64,000 bases of DNA from Aquatica leii (lineage: Eukaryota > Arthropoda > Insecta > Coleoptera > Lampyridae). The notes under the pieces were generated by a model, which saw nothing but the letters and a program-made list of their open reading frames with translations, searched no databases and was not told the DNA's origin. The stretch is taken from positions 128,110,545-128,174,544 of the forward strand of contig CM069433.1 of the NCBI GenBank assembly GCA_035610365.1, written 5' to 3'. Numbering within the stretch: position 1 is the stretch's first letter; every line of letters begins with the position of its first letter. Below, piece after piece: positions 21,986 to 33,058 of this stretch. A program made the position numbers and the translations under genes.

Positions 21986-23028
21986 TCTATTCAATTTAAG
22001 TGAAGCAGTACTTCTTCTTTGCTGTAATTTCACTTTCATCGGCTTTAATTCTTCGTCTGTGATAGTTTCTACACTCTCTACATAAATATCGTCTTCCGCT
22101 TCACAATTACTACTTTCAGGTAGTTTCAAAAGATTCACAGTAATAGTCCATTGTAAAACTTGCCGAAATGTTTTTGCAATAGGATTTGTGTTATTTCCAC
22201 TTCTGCACCTAATAACAGCAAATCAATTTTCAAGTAGATCCTGGTTTACTCTATTTTTCAATAAAAACTAATATCCATTCTTAAATACATAGACTGCTTA
22301 TTGTTAACGTAGTAACGTACATCGCTTGCGTAACATATATGTTGCCAAGAAACTCGTTTCTCTTCAACAAAGATGTCTTGCGACATTAAATTATTTCTAA
22401 CACTTTTAAATAGGCGTGGGACGTCAAATATAACACCTATTTTTATCGTCTATCTCAAAGAACCGATTTTCCGCCGTCATGGCCAAATTTCAATGCTACT
22501 TGGTCACAAATTACCGCACGCACATTTAAACTAACACCGTGTAATGTTTGTATATTCTTAATCAATAATTTTTGCAACCAGTCGTTTTTAATAGACGCGA
22601 CAGAGACGTAAAAGCTTACTGGCAACTTCTATTTTTTTTATTAAACCCATCATAAATACTAATGCTTGTGTTGCTACTTTATTTTAGCAGCCAAGATGAC
22701 CCAATTCTTGGTATCCCTCGATTAAATCTTGAGTAGAGTTATACTCCAAATTTCTTTTGATAGCCATATATTTCATCTACTAGTATCACACATTGCTTCT
22801 CGTTTTCACTAAGTGTTTGAATCTTACTTTTTGAATAAGTTTCGGATTTATTCCCGATGATAATTGTAAGACGTGTATCCACTAATTGATGAAAGTCTTT
22901 CGTGGCAATTTAAATTTTAAATGTTCCCTCATAAAGAGATAAGATGACGGAGATTTATAAAATAACATCAAAGCCAATTCCTTTTCAGTTTTCTTCCAAG
23001 CGTTTCTACATTTATGATTAAACTGCAT
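21986..23028 (-). pseudogene. P-element/THAP9-like transposase relic, second copy
   Basis: Minus strand from ATG at 23028: MQFNHKCRNAWKKTEKELAL, FYKSPSSYLFMRE (family: lyykSPsaYkfLR), a frame change, then KQCVILVDEI with the first catalytic Asp (about 22800), STQDLIEGYQELGH (22725), ATQALVFMM (22670), then LQKLLIKNIQTLHGVSLNVR and AVICDQVA, the conserved CDqg step with the second Asp (22580-22505). About 22400-22150 is poor, then LFAVIRCRSGNNTNPIAKTF and RQVLQWTI, the IRsrGG-nNNPta-qF block. The tail is acidic (EAEDDIYVESVET). Unlike the copy at 1999-2535 this one keeps the catalytic core region, but stops and frameshifts make it inactive. No THAP domain is seen upstream. Confidence 0.75.
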
Positions 23029-23670
23029 ATTTACACATATATGGACCATGTGGGTAAATTGGAGATGTACCTATAACATTTTTTCTCAAACGGGGGAACT
23101 AAATTTTATTGGAAAGACCTTATATTTCTCCCATTCTAAAACTATTTATTCGCGTGCTTTCTTAGTCTAACTGACAAGGTAATAGCGTGGCAGTTGTCTT
23201 CGGAAATGATTTGAATCTAAGCATTACCGTTGAACGTCTTAATATTATATGGTTTTTGCAAAAAGGAAATAGTAGTTGCCAAAACGAGTCCTTTATCAGA
23301 CAACAAACAAAATGCGAATTTAACACAAGCGCAATAAACGAATATTTTTAACAACGTAGAACCATAAATTAATTAACACACAAAGATGATTTAAAATACG
23401 TCATACCAATTAACTAAAAGCACTCAAACCTTGACTATATGGAAACGTCAAACTAAAACGATCGTAAATACGAGAGTCGACAAAAAAGTACGCATAGCAA
23501 TTCGACGACGGTTACACATTCTTTTCAAAGCAGCGCAGATCTAAAAAGTAGATTCTTTGATAAGAATCGTTAAAGAAAAATAGCATTTGCTATTTTGGTA
23601 CCAATATTGTTCATGGTTAAATATTTGCCTTTTGTTTGCATAATGCTACTAAAACTGAACAGCGTATGAT
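23029..23670. other. No gene seen
   Basis: AT-rich; the N-terminal THAP domain expected for the P-like relic on the minus strand would lie here but is not recognisable. Confidence 0.4.
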
Positions 23671-23679
23671 GAACAAGAT

Positions 23680-24101
23680 CTTGAGTTAGAACCATATATT
23701 TTTGTATACCTAGGTGACATTGTTATTATCCATAATACATTTGACAAACACACGCGCATAAGTTTTTAGGATTTGTCATACATAGATCCTGTTGCCATTA
23801 AAACCGACCCGGAGTTACAGAAATTAATCGTTTCATAGGCTTATATTTTTGGTACCCGCGTTTTGTGCTTAATTTTGTTATTGCTTTTGCACTTCTTAAT
23901 TTGCTGTTAAAGTGGGTGAAAAGAACCAGACTATTGATTGAATGTTTTTCAAACGGTGACTATTTATTGCGTATGCTAAAATTAGACAGACAAAATTCCG
24001 CAAAGGGGAGACATTCACAATATGATATTAATTTCGTTTATCGTAAAGGAAAAAACATAATAGTCCTTGACATACTACTTAAACAAGAGAATGTAAGATA
24101 A
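23680..24101 (+). pseudogene. Gypsy RT/RNase H scrap
   Basis: LEPYIFVYLGDIVII with TFDKH (about 23687-23745) is the RT active-site region, with YLGD in place of YLDD. After a large deletion the frame 23865-24101 ends YDINFVYRKGKNIIVLDILL, the RNase H end (yd..i.YrkGknNvvaDaLSR). This is a different subfamily from the relic at 16.6-20.4 kb. Confidence 0.65.
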
Positions 24102-25795
24102 GCAACAAAAAGTCAATCATTAAGACACTTATGAGTTATTAAATACAAAAAAAAATAAAAAAATGTAAAAATAAAAAAGTTACTTAAAATCAAATTTAAG
24201 CTAACAATATAAAACTTCGGCATTGAAACTATATTGGATATATTCCTTAAAAGCGTTTTTTAGATTATAAAAGTGTGTTATAAACGACAATTTGATTTAT
24301 AGGTAAGAGAATACTCTTGCCAAGTGCAGCATTAGCGTTTTCTTGTATCGACTTTATTAATGAAGTTTGAAAAAGATTGTAAGTATTGCAGTTATCACCA
24401 AAAAAAACTGTAGTTTTAGGTAAAAGTAATGTTATTATACTAATAACAAAATATGTATATTCATAAAAATGCATTTATAAAAACACTTATTTTTCAAAAT
24501 ATTAATTGCTATACTCAAATTAGAAACCTTGTTTCTTATAATAATCTATTTAGTTACATTTCTTGTAACAAAAAGTCATATTTGCTTAATACTTTTAAAA
24601 GCAAACTTTTGTAGCAAGAGTTAATATAATATAAAGTAATTAATGCCATCGTAGTAACTAATAAGTATGCTATATATGAAACACTTTAGCAGTTCTTTTG
24701 TGGCAAGCTGTGCTGTTTTGACGAGTTGTTATCGGAAAATATTCAGCTGTAATTTATTTTGAACGAGTTTTCCACCGAGATTTAACGGCACTGCTGATTA
24801 CGGTTTTGCATTTTTCTATACAGCGGTTTTATTCTTTTACTTCCAAATATAATAAAATAACTTTTCATAACAGTAACTATGCTTTAATATGGTTATGATC
24901 TCATTATCGGCAAAAATTTACATCAAACTTTATTTAAGTATTATATTTTTAGTGCTCAATAAGTTGTTTACGATTAATTAAAACGAAACGATTCCAAATG
25001 AAAACAATTCAAATTTTCTTGTTTAAGATAAATTGTATGTTAGTATACTACTAAATTAATATACTAAACGGAAAGACTTGCTTTTGAAATTGTTATCAAA
25101 CTTAAATAAAAAAGTTTGATTTAACGCAGTTTTTACTTCTTCTTTTATCACAACGACTCAAGTCCTTCGCGCATACTTAAAAAGTTGAAGTTTCTTTATT
25201 TTTATACAGCAATCGGTTTTGTATACAGTACTAAATATTGTCAACGTACAGAATAGTATAACGAAGTTTTCTAAAATTATGTTTAGTTTAGACTTTGATT
25301 TAAATTTTATTTAAAATAATTGAATAGCAGTAGTAAGATTTTATATTGAAGATAGAACTTTAAAAATCAGTATGTAAGTATTTATATAAAATCAATATAA
25401 ACCGATGATAAATACAAGAATACGAAAATATACTTGTAAAATTTTAATGAAGTTAGAAATTTGAGATCTTGCGAATTTTAATTGCTTGTAGAATACGGAT
25501 TTGTTACATAGTAGCATAAGTTATTGCTACATTTCGACAAGTATTTATGCCTGACGTATTTAATGTATGGTAAATTAATCTTAACACAATCGTAATACTG
25601 TATGTCTATGTAATACATTCAGTTTCACGTCGCTTCAGCTTTATTTAAAAGTTTTAGTATATGTGTAGCTTTGCATAAGAATTGTTGTATACAATTAAAA
25701 AAAGTAAGAATAGTAAAAATAATTCTAATTTTACCATTTCTTGGTATAAAATAATTATTTGAATAAAACAGAAATATCCAAATATCAAACAATTA
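24102..25795. other. AT-rich stretch, no gene seen
   Basis: Homopolymer-rich sequence with stops in all frames and no element ends identified. Confidence 0.6.
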
Positions 25796-25799
25796 ATTT

Positions 25800-25978
25800 T
25801 TTACAATTTTCCATTCTAGATAATTTCGGTGTTGTCGTAATTACACAATCTAGCTTTCGTCACACGTCGCAGTGGACATCTTTAAAAGCCTGGCATAAAC
25901 TATCCACTGCTATGTAGTTAATCTCAGCTGGTGTTTTAACAACACCTGAATTATCCAGAATGGAAAATTGTAATACGA
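25800..25978. mobile_element. Short hairpin element (MITE-like)
   Basis: Terminal inverted arms of about 36 bp: TTACAATTTTCCATTCTAGA at the left and its reverse complement with few differences at the right (25941-25976). Inside, GCAGTGGA and TCCACTGC form a further inverted pair. The total is about 177 bp and non-coding. No clear target duplication. Confidence 0.65.
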
Positions 25979-26506
25979 ACTTAACCCATGGAAACCTGAA
26001 TTTTACTATAATTAATTTTTTACTTCATTACTATAATAGGTAGTATATTGTACGAATAAGGAAATGATAGTCATTGTTAACGAGCATAAAAGTTTGCAGC
26101 TTCGGTTTGCTAGTACAAACGCAAATGTCGAATTTTACACTATACGTTTTCTACGACTATGGGCCAGATTAATAAACAAATCTTGACTTAAACTTCACTT
26201 ACACTTGATAAAGTGAGTATGGTTACTTGAAAAAATTATATTTTTCAATTGGTATTAATAGTCAAGTGTTAGTGAACCCTAAGTGAAGTATTTTTTAAGT
26301 ACGAACGTAATCAAAACGTCATCATTTTCAAGTATAGAATTAAATGATACAGAAACATCCGATTTAAAATAGTACCTTCAATCAAACATTAATACATAAA
26401 TTACAAAAATATATATTATTAAATTAAATTTATGTCATTGTGTTAATAAATAAACCTAAACTGATTTAATTAGCCCACCTAAAACTAATAAACCATAAAG
26501 AAATAA

Positions 26507-26530
26507 ATTGTATACAGCCGTATACAATTA
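26507..26530. repeat. Perfect small palindrome
   Basis: AATTGTATAC, spacer AGCC, GTATACAATT, within the Harbinger left subterminal region. Confidence 0.7.
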
Positions 26531-26809
26531 AATACACTAAAGAATAAATATTTAAAATTATAGCAATCAATTCTTTAATCGAAAATAAAAAGTAATTTGC
26601 TCTAAAAACATCTGTTACGCTGCACTGTCTCTTTCGTGTGAGTACATCAAAAGTTTATACATACAAGACATGCCAAATTAAAACTTACAGGTAAGCCAAT
26701 GCTTTTTTATACAAACTTTTAACAGGATGCAGAAATAATTGCAATGTTTTATTTTAATTGTGAATATAAATAAACACATTCTAATTTATGTACTTGTCCA
26801 ATTTTTAAG

Positions 26810-27174
26810 ATGTCTGAAAAAACAAAAGTATTTACACCTGACGAAAAACTCTCCTTACAAGAACTTGTACTAAAATATAAACATATTTTGAAAAATAAAA
26901 AAACCATCTAGATATCTCGTAATTGAAAGTGAACTATCAATCCGGATAAAGAAAGTAAATAAGACCCTAGAAACGGAAGAGCAATTGCACGTTCGATGAA
27001 TGCAGATGGAAGAAGAAGTGCACGCATCTCGAATAAGACTAGACCATTAAATACGCCTACGTCGAATGGAGCATGAAGAAAAACTTCATAGAGTTCGTAT
27101 TAAACAGTTAGAATATCTTGCTGAAAAAGCAAAAGCCGAAATGGAAAAAGCGCAACTGGACCTTAATAAACACC
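26810..27174 (+). pseudogene. Harbinger accessory (Myb/SANT-like) protein, truncated by the BEL insertion
   Basis: ATG at 26810: MSEKTKVFTPDEKLSLQELV and KYKHILKNKKT form the first helices of the Myb/SANT-like DNA-binding domain used by PIF/Harbinger elements to carry the transposase to the DNA ends. A stop follows at about 26908. The rest of the domain is lost to deletions. The C-terminal part (26940-27174) is charged and helical (ETEEQLHVR, MEHEEKLHRVRIKQLEYLAE, KAKAEMEKAQLDLNK), the typical coiled tail of these proteins. The BEL element entered this last exon; reading across the insertion point, the original stop codon (TAA, about 35433) lies one codon beyond it. Confidence 0.65.
27170..27174 (+). 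repeat. 5-bp target-site duplication of the BEL element, left
   Basis: ACACC directly before the 5' LTR, identical to 35426-35430. Confidence 0.9.
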
Positions 27175-27599
27175 TGGTTTGGCGCTTTTATAATTTATTA
27201 ATTTATTTAGCACCTGAATATTATGCAAACTTCCATGCAAATATATATTGCTATTGAGCGGGTCTATTAATTTCATTTCTGCATTTAACAGACCCGTTCC
27301 CTTATCTATGCACTTGCAAGGCGATTATGATAAAATTACAATGTTAGACATACCGCCGCGCCGCAACGATATAATTTAATTAAAACGGTTAAATCTAACG
27401 ATTAAAAATTATAAGTGCCATCGCTACCAACACCGAGAATCTACGTCGCTATAACAGGCAACATAGGTAAGTCCTTCCTTATCATTTTCCCGACGCACAG
27501 TAGTTGCGTGTATTTGTGTGGTAGTTTTTTTTTGTATATCGGTGCTTCGAGAATCAAATAAACTTTAAGAATTTTATACAGTCCACTATAGCGCCAGCA
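27175..27599 (+). repeat. 5' LTR of the BEL element
   Basis: TGGTTTGGCGCTTTTA... to ...ATAGCGCCAGCA, TG to CA, 425 bp. It contains an internal inverted pair AGCGGGTCT/AGACCCGTT and AATAAA near its end. Confidence 0.95.
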
Positions 27600-27601
27600 T
27601 A

Positions 27602-27618
27602 TGGTCCTAACGAACCGG
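27602..27618 (+). promoter_or_regulatory. Primer binding site
   Basis: TGGTCCTAACGAACCGG, two bases after the 5' LTR. The initial TGG would pair with the CCA end of a tRNA primer. I do not name the tRNA. Confidence 0.55.
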
Positions 27619-27661
27619 ATTAATGTGTGTAGTATTAATATTTTTTTGAGTTTGCAACAAT

Positions 27662-30385
27662 ATGGCTACGAAATCTGGTAGTGATAACGACCGCACCGAA
27701 CGACAAATTCGAAAATGTTTTGCAAAAATGAATGCTTATATGCAGCGTGCTAAAAGCATTTCTAATGTTATTTCCACGTTTTCGCAAAATGATGATGTTA
27801 ATTTAATTTTGTCTAACGCCGCTTCAATTGACACCTTGCGATCTGATTTTATATCTAGTTTAGATGAAAAGATTGAGTTTGAACTTATGGCTCGTCCCGA
27901 CACAGGCCCAGACTATTCTCCTTTAATTGAATTTGAAGAGTTATACTCAAAAATTAAATACGCTCAATCTAATCTTTCAAATTCTATTGATAAAGAGCTA
28001 AATTCTTCCGCGGTTTCCACAAAAGCCATTCCTAATCTGCCACGCTTAGAACTTTCTTCGTTTAACGGGGAGATTGAAAACTGCCCCGTCTTTTTTGAAA
28101 CGTTTCGAAGCATTATTCACGAAAATCAGTCCCTTAGTAATTCGGAAAAAGTTCAATATTTAGTAGGCAGACTAACTGACAAAGCGCGTAACATTTGCAA
28201 AGGAATAATGCCTACTGGAGATAATTATAATGTTTTATGGGATGCCTTGGTCGATAAATATAATGACAAACGCGTTCTTGTCGTATCATATTTAGACCAA
28301 TTATTAGACATTAATCCTGTAAGTACAGCAACCTCTGCCAATTTAGACGTCTTTATTGATAAATATTCAACTATTATCGCCGCTCTTAAACAATTAAATA
28401 TCGACGACATTGCGGAATTTATATTTGTTCACATTGGTCTTAAAAGGTTAGATATTGATACAGTTAGGTCATTTGAAATGTATATTCGGGATGATAAGAA
28501 TTTACCTAATAGCGGAAAGTTAATCGAATTTATTCGTGAGCAATCTCGCATATTAAATCGCGCTAATTGTAATTTAAAGCCATCGCGCGTTCTTGCAAAG
28601 AATGTTAATCTTCCAAGCAGCCGAACTAATTTAAAATCATTTATTAATTTGCCAATTAATATGGTAAATCAAAAATGCATTTGTTGTGAAAGAACAGGTC
28701 ACGATCACATATATCAGTGCCCTAAATTCTGTAAAATGGTACCACGCGATAGGTATAATTTCACCAAAATGAGCAATCTGTGCATTAATTGTTTAAGTAA
28801 TAAGCATATGCTGCGAAACTGTAAATCGGCAGTAAGGTGTCGACATTGTAATCGTTCTCATCATTCGCTATTACATTTGGAATTAAATACACAATCGTCT
28901 TCTATTTCCGCAATTGCTAATACAGGTAATACCGCTCAAGTAGAAAGTCCCACTTCATCTACTACTGTTTCGTTATGCACCGCTGATTCCAATATGTCGC
29001 TTGCTTGCAGACACCGCACTCCGATTGTATTGTTGGGCACCGCTCTTTGTAACGTTCTGGATTCATCTGGTATTATACAAACTGTACGCATTTTGGTAGA
29101 TAGTGGTTCACAAAAAGAAATTATTACTCTTGAATGCTGTCATCGGTTAGGGTTACCCATACAACCTTCGCATGTGAAGCAAGTCTCAGGTCTTGGAGAT
29201 ATAACAAACAAAATTGAGGGAACTACGCATATAACTATCCGCTCTCGCTACAAAAATAACATATCATTCACAATAAATCCTTATATTGTTCAACGTATTA
29301 CTAATGAATTGCCTACCGCCGTTGTTGATATTGCCACATTAGATTATTTACATAAGATTCCACTTGCTGATGATAAGTATTATACACCCGGGAACATTGA
29401 CATTATTTTAGGATATGATGATGTCTTTGCACGCATATTGTTAAATAAAAAAATAGCTCGTTTACTTTCTGAGCCTATTGCTATCGAAACTTTATTAGGT
29501 TATTTAGTAGTAGGTAAAGCTCCTACTATTACCAGTCCCGTTATCACCAATTTCATTTATTATTGCAACTTTTCTGAAAACGAAGAGAATTGCATAAAAC
29601 GTTTTTTTGATCTAGAAGAGGCCCCAACTATCCCAATCTTAACACCTGATGAGCAAGAGTGCGAAAGCATATATAAAGACACTACTACAAGAAATACGAA
29701 GGGTTGTTATATCGTGAAATTACCCTTTTTGCGCGATCCAAAATTTCTCGGCGACTCATTACCACTCGCAAAACAACGATTTGTTTCATTAGAACGTCGT
29801 TTGCTATCAAATCCTACAATAAAACTCCAATATGACAAGATAATTCGGGATTATTTAGAAAAAGACTATATTCGCCCGGTACATGAAGTTAATTCAACAT
29901 TAATGGAATACGTGATACCGCATCACGCTGTTATACGGGAAGATAAACTTACCACTAAAATCCGCATGGTTTTGGATGCTAGTACGAAAACGAATTCGGG
30001 ATACTCACTTAATGACCTATTACATACTGGAAAAAATTTACAAACAGATTTGTTCCACATAATTCTCAATTTTCGCTTATTTCCAATTGCAATAAACGCT
30101 GATATACGTGAAATGTATTTAAGAATTTTAGTACACGAAGATTCTCGACGTTTTCAACGTATTCTTTATAGATTTCATTTAAATGACCCATTGCAACTAT
30201 ACGAATTTAATCGCGTTACCTTTGGTATGAAGTGTAGTCCCTTTTTAGCAATGCGCACTATTCGTCAACTAGCTTCTGATGAAAAGGAAAAGTTTCCGCT
30301 GGCCGCAGATATCATAGAAAAGGGCGCATTGTACATGGACGACTTGGCGCTAAGTTGTATATCGTTAAACAATGCCAATTACTAG
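27662..30385 (+). CDS. BEL gag-protease-RT polyprotein, open through the RT active site
   Basis: 907 codons from ATGGCTACG. Gag: helical N-terminus, then LPRLELSSFNGEI (residue about 124) and the VQYLVGRLTDKARNICKG segment typical of the BEL capsid. Three Cys/His clusters at about 339-400 (CICCERTGHDHIYQC, CINCLSNKHMLRNC, CRHCNRSHH). Protease active site VDSGSQKEI near residue 480. RT: ERRLLSNP, VIPHHAVIRE, KIRMVLDASTKT, SLNDLLHTGKNLQTDL, INADIREMYLRI and the catalytic YMDD at 891-894. The frame terminates about 13 codons after YMDD because of a one-base shift; pol continues in the next frame. Particle formation, polyprotein cleavage and reverse transcription in the cytoplasm are the family roles. 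Confidence 0.93.
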   Translation: MATKSGSDNDRTERQIRKCFAKMNAYMQRAKSISNVISTFSQNDDVNLILSNAASIDTLRSDFISSLDEKIEFELMARPDTGPDYSPLIEFEELYSKIKYAQSNLSNSIDKELNSSAVSTKAIPNLPRLELSSFNGEIENCPVFFETFRSIIHENQSLSNSEKVQYLVGRLTDKARNICKGIMPTGDNYNVLWDALVDKYNDKRVLVVSYLDQLLDINPVSTATSANLDVFIDKYSTIIAALKQLNIDDIAEFIFVHIGLKRLDIDTVRSFEMYIRDDKNLPNSGKLIEFIREQSRILNRANCNLKPSRVLAKNVNLPSSRTNLKSFINLPINMVNQKCICCERTGHDHIYQCPKFCKMVPRDRYNFTKMSNLCINCLSNKHMLRNCKSAVRCRHCNRSHHSLLHLELNTQSSSISAIANTGNTAQVESPTSSTTVSLCTADSNMSLACRHRTPIVLLGTALCNVLDSSGIIQTVRILVDSGSQKEIITLECCHRLGLPIQPSHVKQVSGLGDITNKIEGTTHITIRSRYKNNISFTINPYIVQRITNELPTAVVDIATLDYLHKIPLADDKYYTPGNIDIILGYDDVFARILLNKKIARLLSEPIAIETLLGYLVVGKAPTITSPVITNFIYYCNFSENEENCIKRFFDLEEAPTIPILTPDEQECESIYKDTTTRNTKGCYIVKLPFLRDPKFLGDSLPLAKQRFVSLERRLLSNPTIKLQYDKIIRDYLEKDYIRPVHEVNSTLMEYVIPHHAVIREDKLTTKIRMVLDASTKTNSGYSLNDLLHTGKNLQTDLFHIILNFRLFPIAINADIREMYLRILVHEDSRRFQRILYRFHLNDPLQLYEFNRVTFGMKCSPFLAMRTIRQLASDEKEKFPLAADIIEKGALYMDDLALSCISLNNANY

Positions 30386-31300
30386 CTCATGGAGGATTTC
30401 AACTTGTTAAATTTGCTAGTAATTCGTTAGAATTTATGTCCAAAATACCGGTAGAAGATCGTGTTACAGAATATATTGAATTTAATTCAGACGAGGCTAT
30501 GAAACTGCTAGGGCTTCATTGGATACCCGGTTTAGACTATTTCACTTATACGGTTCATATGCAAAATCGAAAATGCACCAAACGAAATATTTTGTCTACT
30601 ATTGCCAGACTATGGGATTTAATGGGGTTTGTCGCACCAGTGATACTACTTGCAAAATTAATTATTAAATCTCTTTGGCAAAATAAAATAGATTGGGATG
30701 ACACGCCGCCCAATAATATTGTAAAGATATGGAATCAATTTCAAAGTGAACTACCTTTATTAGAAACAATAAAAATACCTCGCCATGTAGGAGTTGATCG
30801 AAATTGTATTTTATCATTATTAGGATTTTCTGACGCTAGCGAACGTGCATATGGTGGAGTAGTGTATTTACATGTGTATTTTCCAAATGAGGTAAAATTT
30901 TTTGTTAATTTAATGTGCGCAAAATCCAAAGTAGCCCCTTTGAAGGTTGTTTCACTTGCTCGATTGGAACTATGCGGTGCTTTAGTTCTTTCACGATTAA
31001 TGAGAACGGTTTACAATGTTTATTCATCTCGCTGTAGAATTAATAATGTTTTGGCGTTTTGTGATAGTACAGTTGTATTAGCTTGGATTCATTCTTCTCC
31101 CGCTAGGTGGCAAACATTCGTTGGAAATCGCGTTTCAAAGATTCACGATAACCTTAACGCTAAACATTTTTACTATATTAAAGGCACTGAAAATCCAGCA
31201 GACTGTTTGTCTCGTGGTTTAACACCGTCGCAACTAATTAAACATACGATGTGGTTTGAAAGTTCACCTTTTGTTCATTCTCCATTGCAGACTGGCCTAT
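30355..31300 (+). pseudogene. BEL pol continuation: RT thumb and RNase H (frame -1)
   Basis: Picks up where the first frame ends (AHGGFQLVKFASNS), with KLLGLHWIPGLDYFTY and RNILSTIARLWDLMGFVAPV, the BEL thumb. RNase H residues are all present: LLGFSDASERAYGG (Asp), LARLELCGALVLSRL (Glu), LAFCDSTVVLAWI (Asp), GTENPADCLSRG (Asp). It remains open to 31443, but the sequence stops resembling pol at about 31280-31300, where a second one-base shift occurs. Confidence 0.9.
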
Positions 31301-31643
31301 ACATCAATTTGACCCTAAATGTGTCGCCGAACCTCCCGAAGTTAAAGCAAACGTTTTTACGAGTAGCATTAATAATAAAGAATTTGACCCGCCATTTTTA
31401 TATCAACTGTCATCTAGATTTTCGTCTTGGACTAAACTTATAAGAGTTGTTGTTTACGTTTTGCGGTTTATTAGAAAATTGCCTCGCAAATTTAAAATAC
31501 ATCATTATCAAACCGCTGAACTTGCCATTATTAGGTCTTTGCAAGAAGTACATTTTTCAGAAGAACTTAAATTAGCCCGTTCTGGAAAAACTTTACCTCG
31601 CTTAATGCTAAAATTAAATGTTTTCTTTGTGAAAACATTCTAA
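31290..31643 (+). pseudogene. BEL pol linker between RNase H and integrase (frame -2)
   Basis: Third frame: VAEPPEVKANVF, FDPPFLYQLSSRFSSWTKLI, then FIRKLPRKFKIHHYQTAELA and SLQEVHFSEELKLARSG, the usual linker of BEL pol. A third one-base shift near 31600-31620 returns to the original frame. All three shifts have the same sense, each equivalent to one missing base. Confidence 0.85.
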
Positions 31644-32854
31644 GAGTAGGAGGCAGACTGGTTCATGCTGATCTTAGCTACGACAGTCAACACCCTATTT
31701 TGTTACCTCGTCGTGATCATATAGTAAATTTGATAATCGATTATTATCATAAGAAATATCTACATACAGGTCCACAGTTGTTGATGTCGCTACTACGTCA
31801 AAGGTTTTGGATCCTTTCCGCCAGTAATATTGTACGACAACGAGTACAGTTGTGTAATTTGTGCTTTAAGGCCAATCCAAGATCACAGTTTCCATTGATG
31901 GGAAATCTGCCTTCGTACCGTGTACGAGCATCCAAACCTTTCTTACACACTGGTGTTGACTACGCGGGTCCACTAAACATTATTCTACGTAGACAACGAG
32001 GTGTTCGCAGTCAAAAGGCATATATCTGTCTTTTTATTTGTCTTGTAACCCATGCAGTACACATTGAAGTTGCCTCGGATTTGTCTACCGAAGTTTTTCT
32101 CAACGCATTAAAGCGCTTTTTATCTAGACGCGGACCCGTAAGCGTAATGTATTCAGATTGTGGCACCAATTTTGTAGGGGCTAAGTCTCATCTAGATTCC
32201 TTGCACGAGTTATTAAACAGTTCTGAATATCAAAGCAAGTTTGATTACTATTTACGAGATATTTCTATAGAATGGAAAATGAATCCTCCCCGCTCTCCGC
32301 ATTTTGGTTCTATGTGGGAAAGCAATATTAAATGCATAAAAACGCATTTGACAAAAATGGTTGGCAATCAGTTATTCACTTATGAAGAAATGACAACAAT
32401 ACTGTCACAAATTGAAGCTCTTTTAAATTCGCGACCACTTTCTGTTCTTAGTTCAGATCCTTCTGAACCGTTAGCACTTACACCCGCTCATTTTCTGACG
32501 CTAACTCCTTTAAAGTCTCTCCCCGCGGAAGATTTCTCAAATCAAAATTTAAATCTTCTGAAACGAAAACATGCCATTGATCATCTTATTCAATCTTTTT
32601 GAAAACGATGGAAAGTTGAATACCTAAACACTCTACAAACACGACAAAAATGGATTACACCATCCAAACCAATAAATGAAGGTACTGTCGTTATCATCAA
32701 AAAGGAAAATACTCCACCTCTTCAGTGGCCTATTGGCGTCATAGTCCGTCTGTATCCGGGCGCTGACGGAGTGATTCGAGTAGTAGATGTAAAAACTTCA
32801 ACTGGAGTGTACCGCAGAGCAGTAGGAAATCTTTGTCCTTTGCCGCTTCAATAA
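31605..32854 (+). pseudogene. BEL integrase with one internal stop
   Basis: Zinc-binding part HKKYLHTGPQ ... CNLC. The catalytic core keeps all three acidic residues: GVDYAGPL (D), YSDCGTNFVGA (D) and MWESNIKCIKTHLTK (E). LLNSRPLSVLSSDPSE and LTPAHFLTL follow as in other BEL integrases. TGA at 32600-32602 falls where the family has a Trp codon (qsFW+RW), and the frame then runs on in register to TAA at 32852-32854 through the C-terminal SH3-like part (PLQWPIGVIVRLYPGADGVI, GVYRRAVGNLCPLPL). One point change therefore separates this section from an open frame. Confidence 0.9.
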
Positions 32855-32960
32855 TTTCAATACGCTTTAATCGTCTTTATTTACATATAATGTTAAGTTA
32901 TCTTTGTTTTATTTATTTTTTTTGAAGTGAAACTTCTTTATCGGCGTTGGAAAAAAATTT

Positions 32961-33058
32961 ACCGTCACATTTTACGCGTCACATTTTTCCGTTCCGCGCC
33001 ATCTTTTTTACCGTCACATTTTTCCGTTGCGCGTCACATTTTTCCGTTACGCGCCATC
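32961..33058 (+). repeat. Helentron minisatellite, 49-bp period, 2 copies
   Basis: ACCGTCACATTTT starts at 32961 and 33010. Each unit contains two CGTCACATTTT cores and GCGCCATC. Confidence 0.8.
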
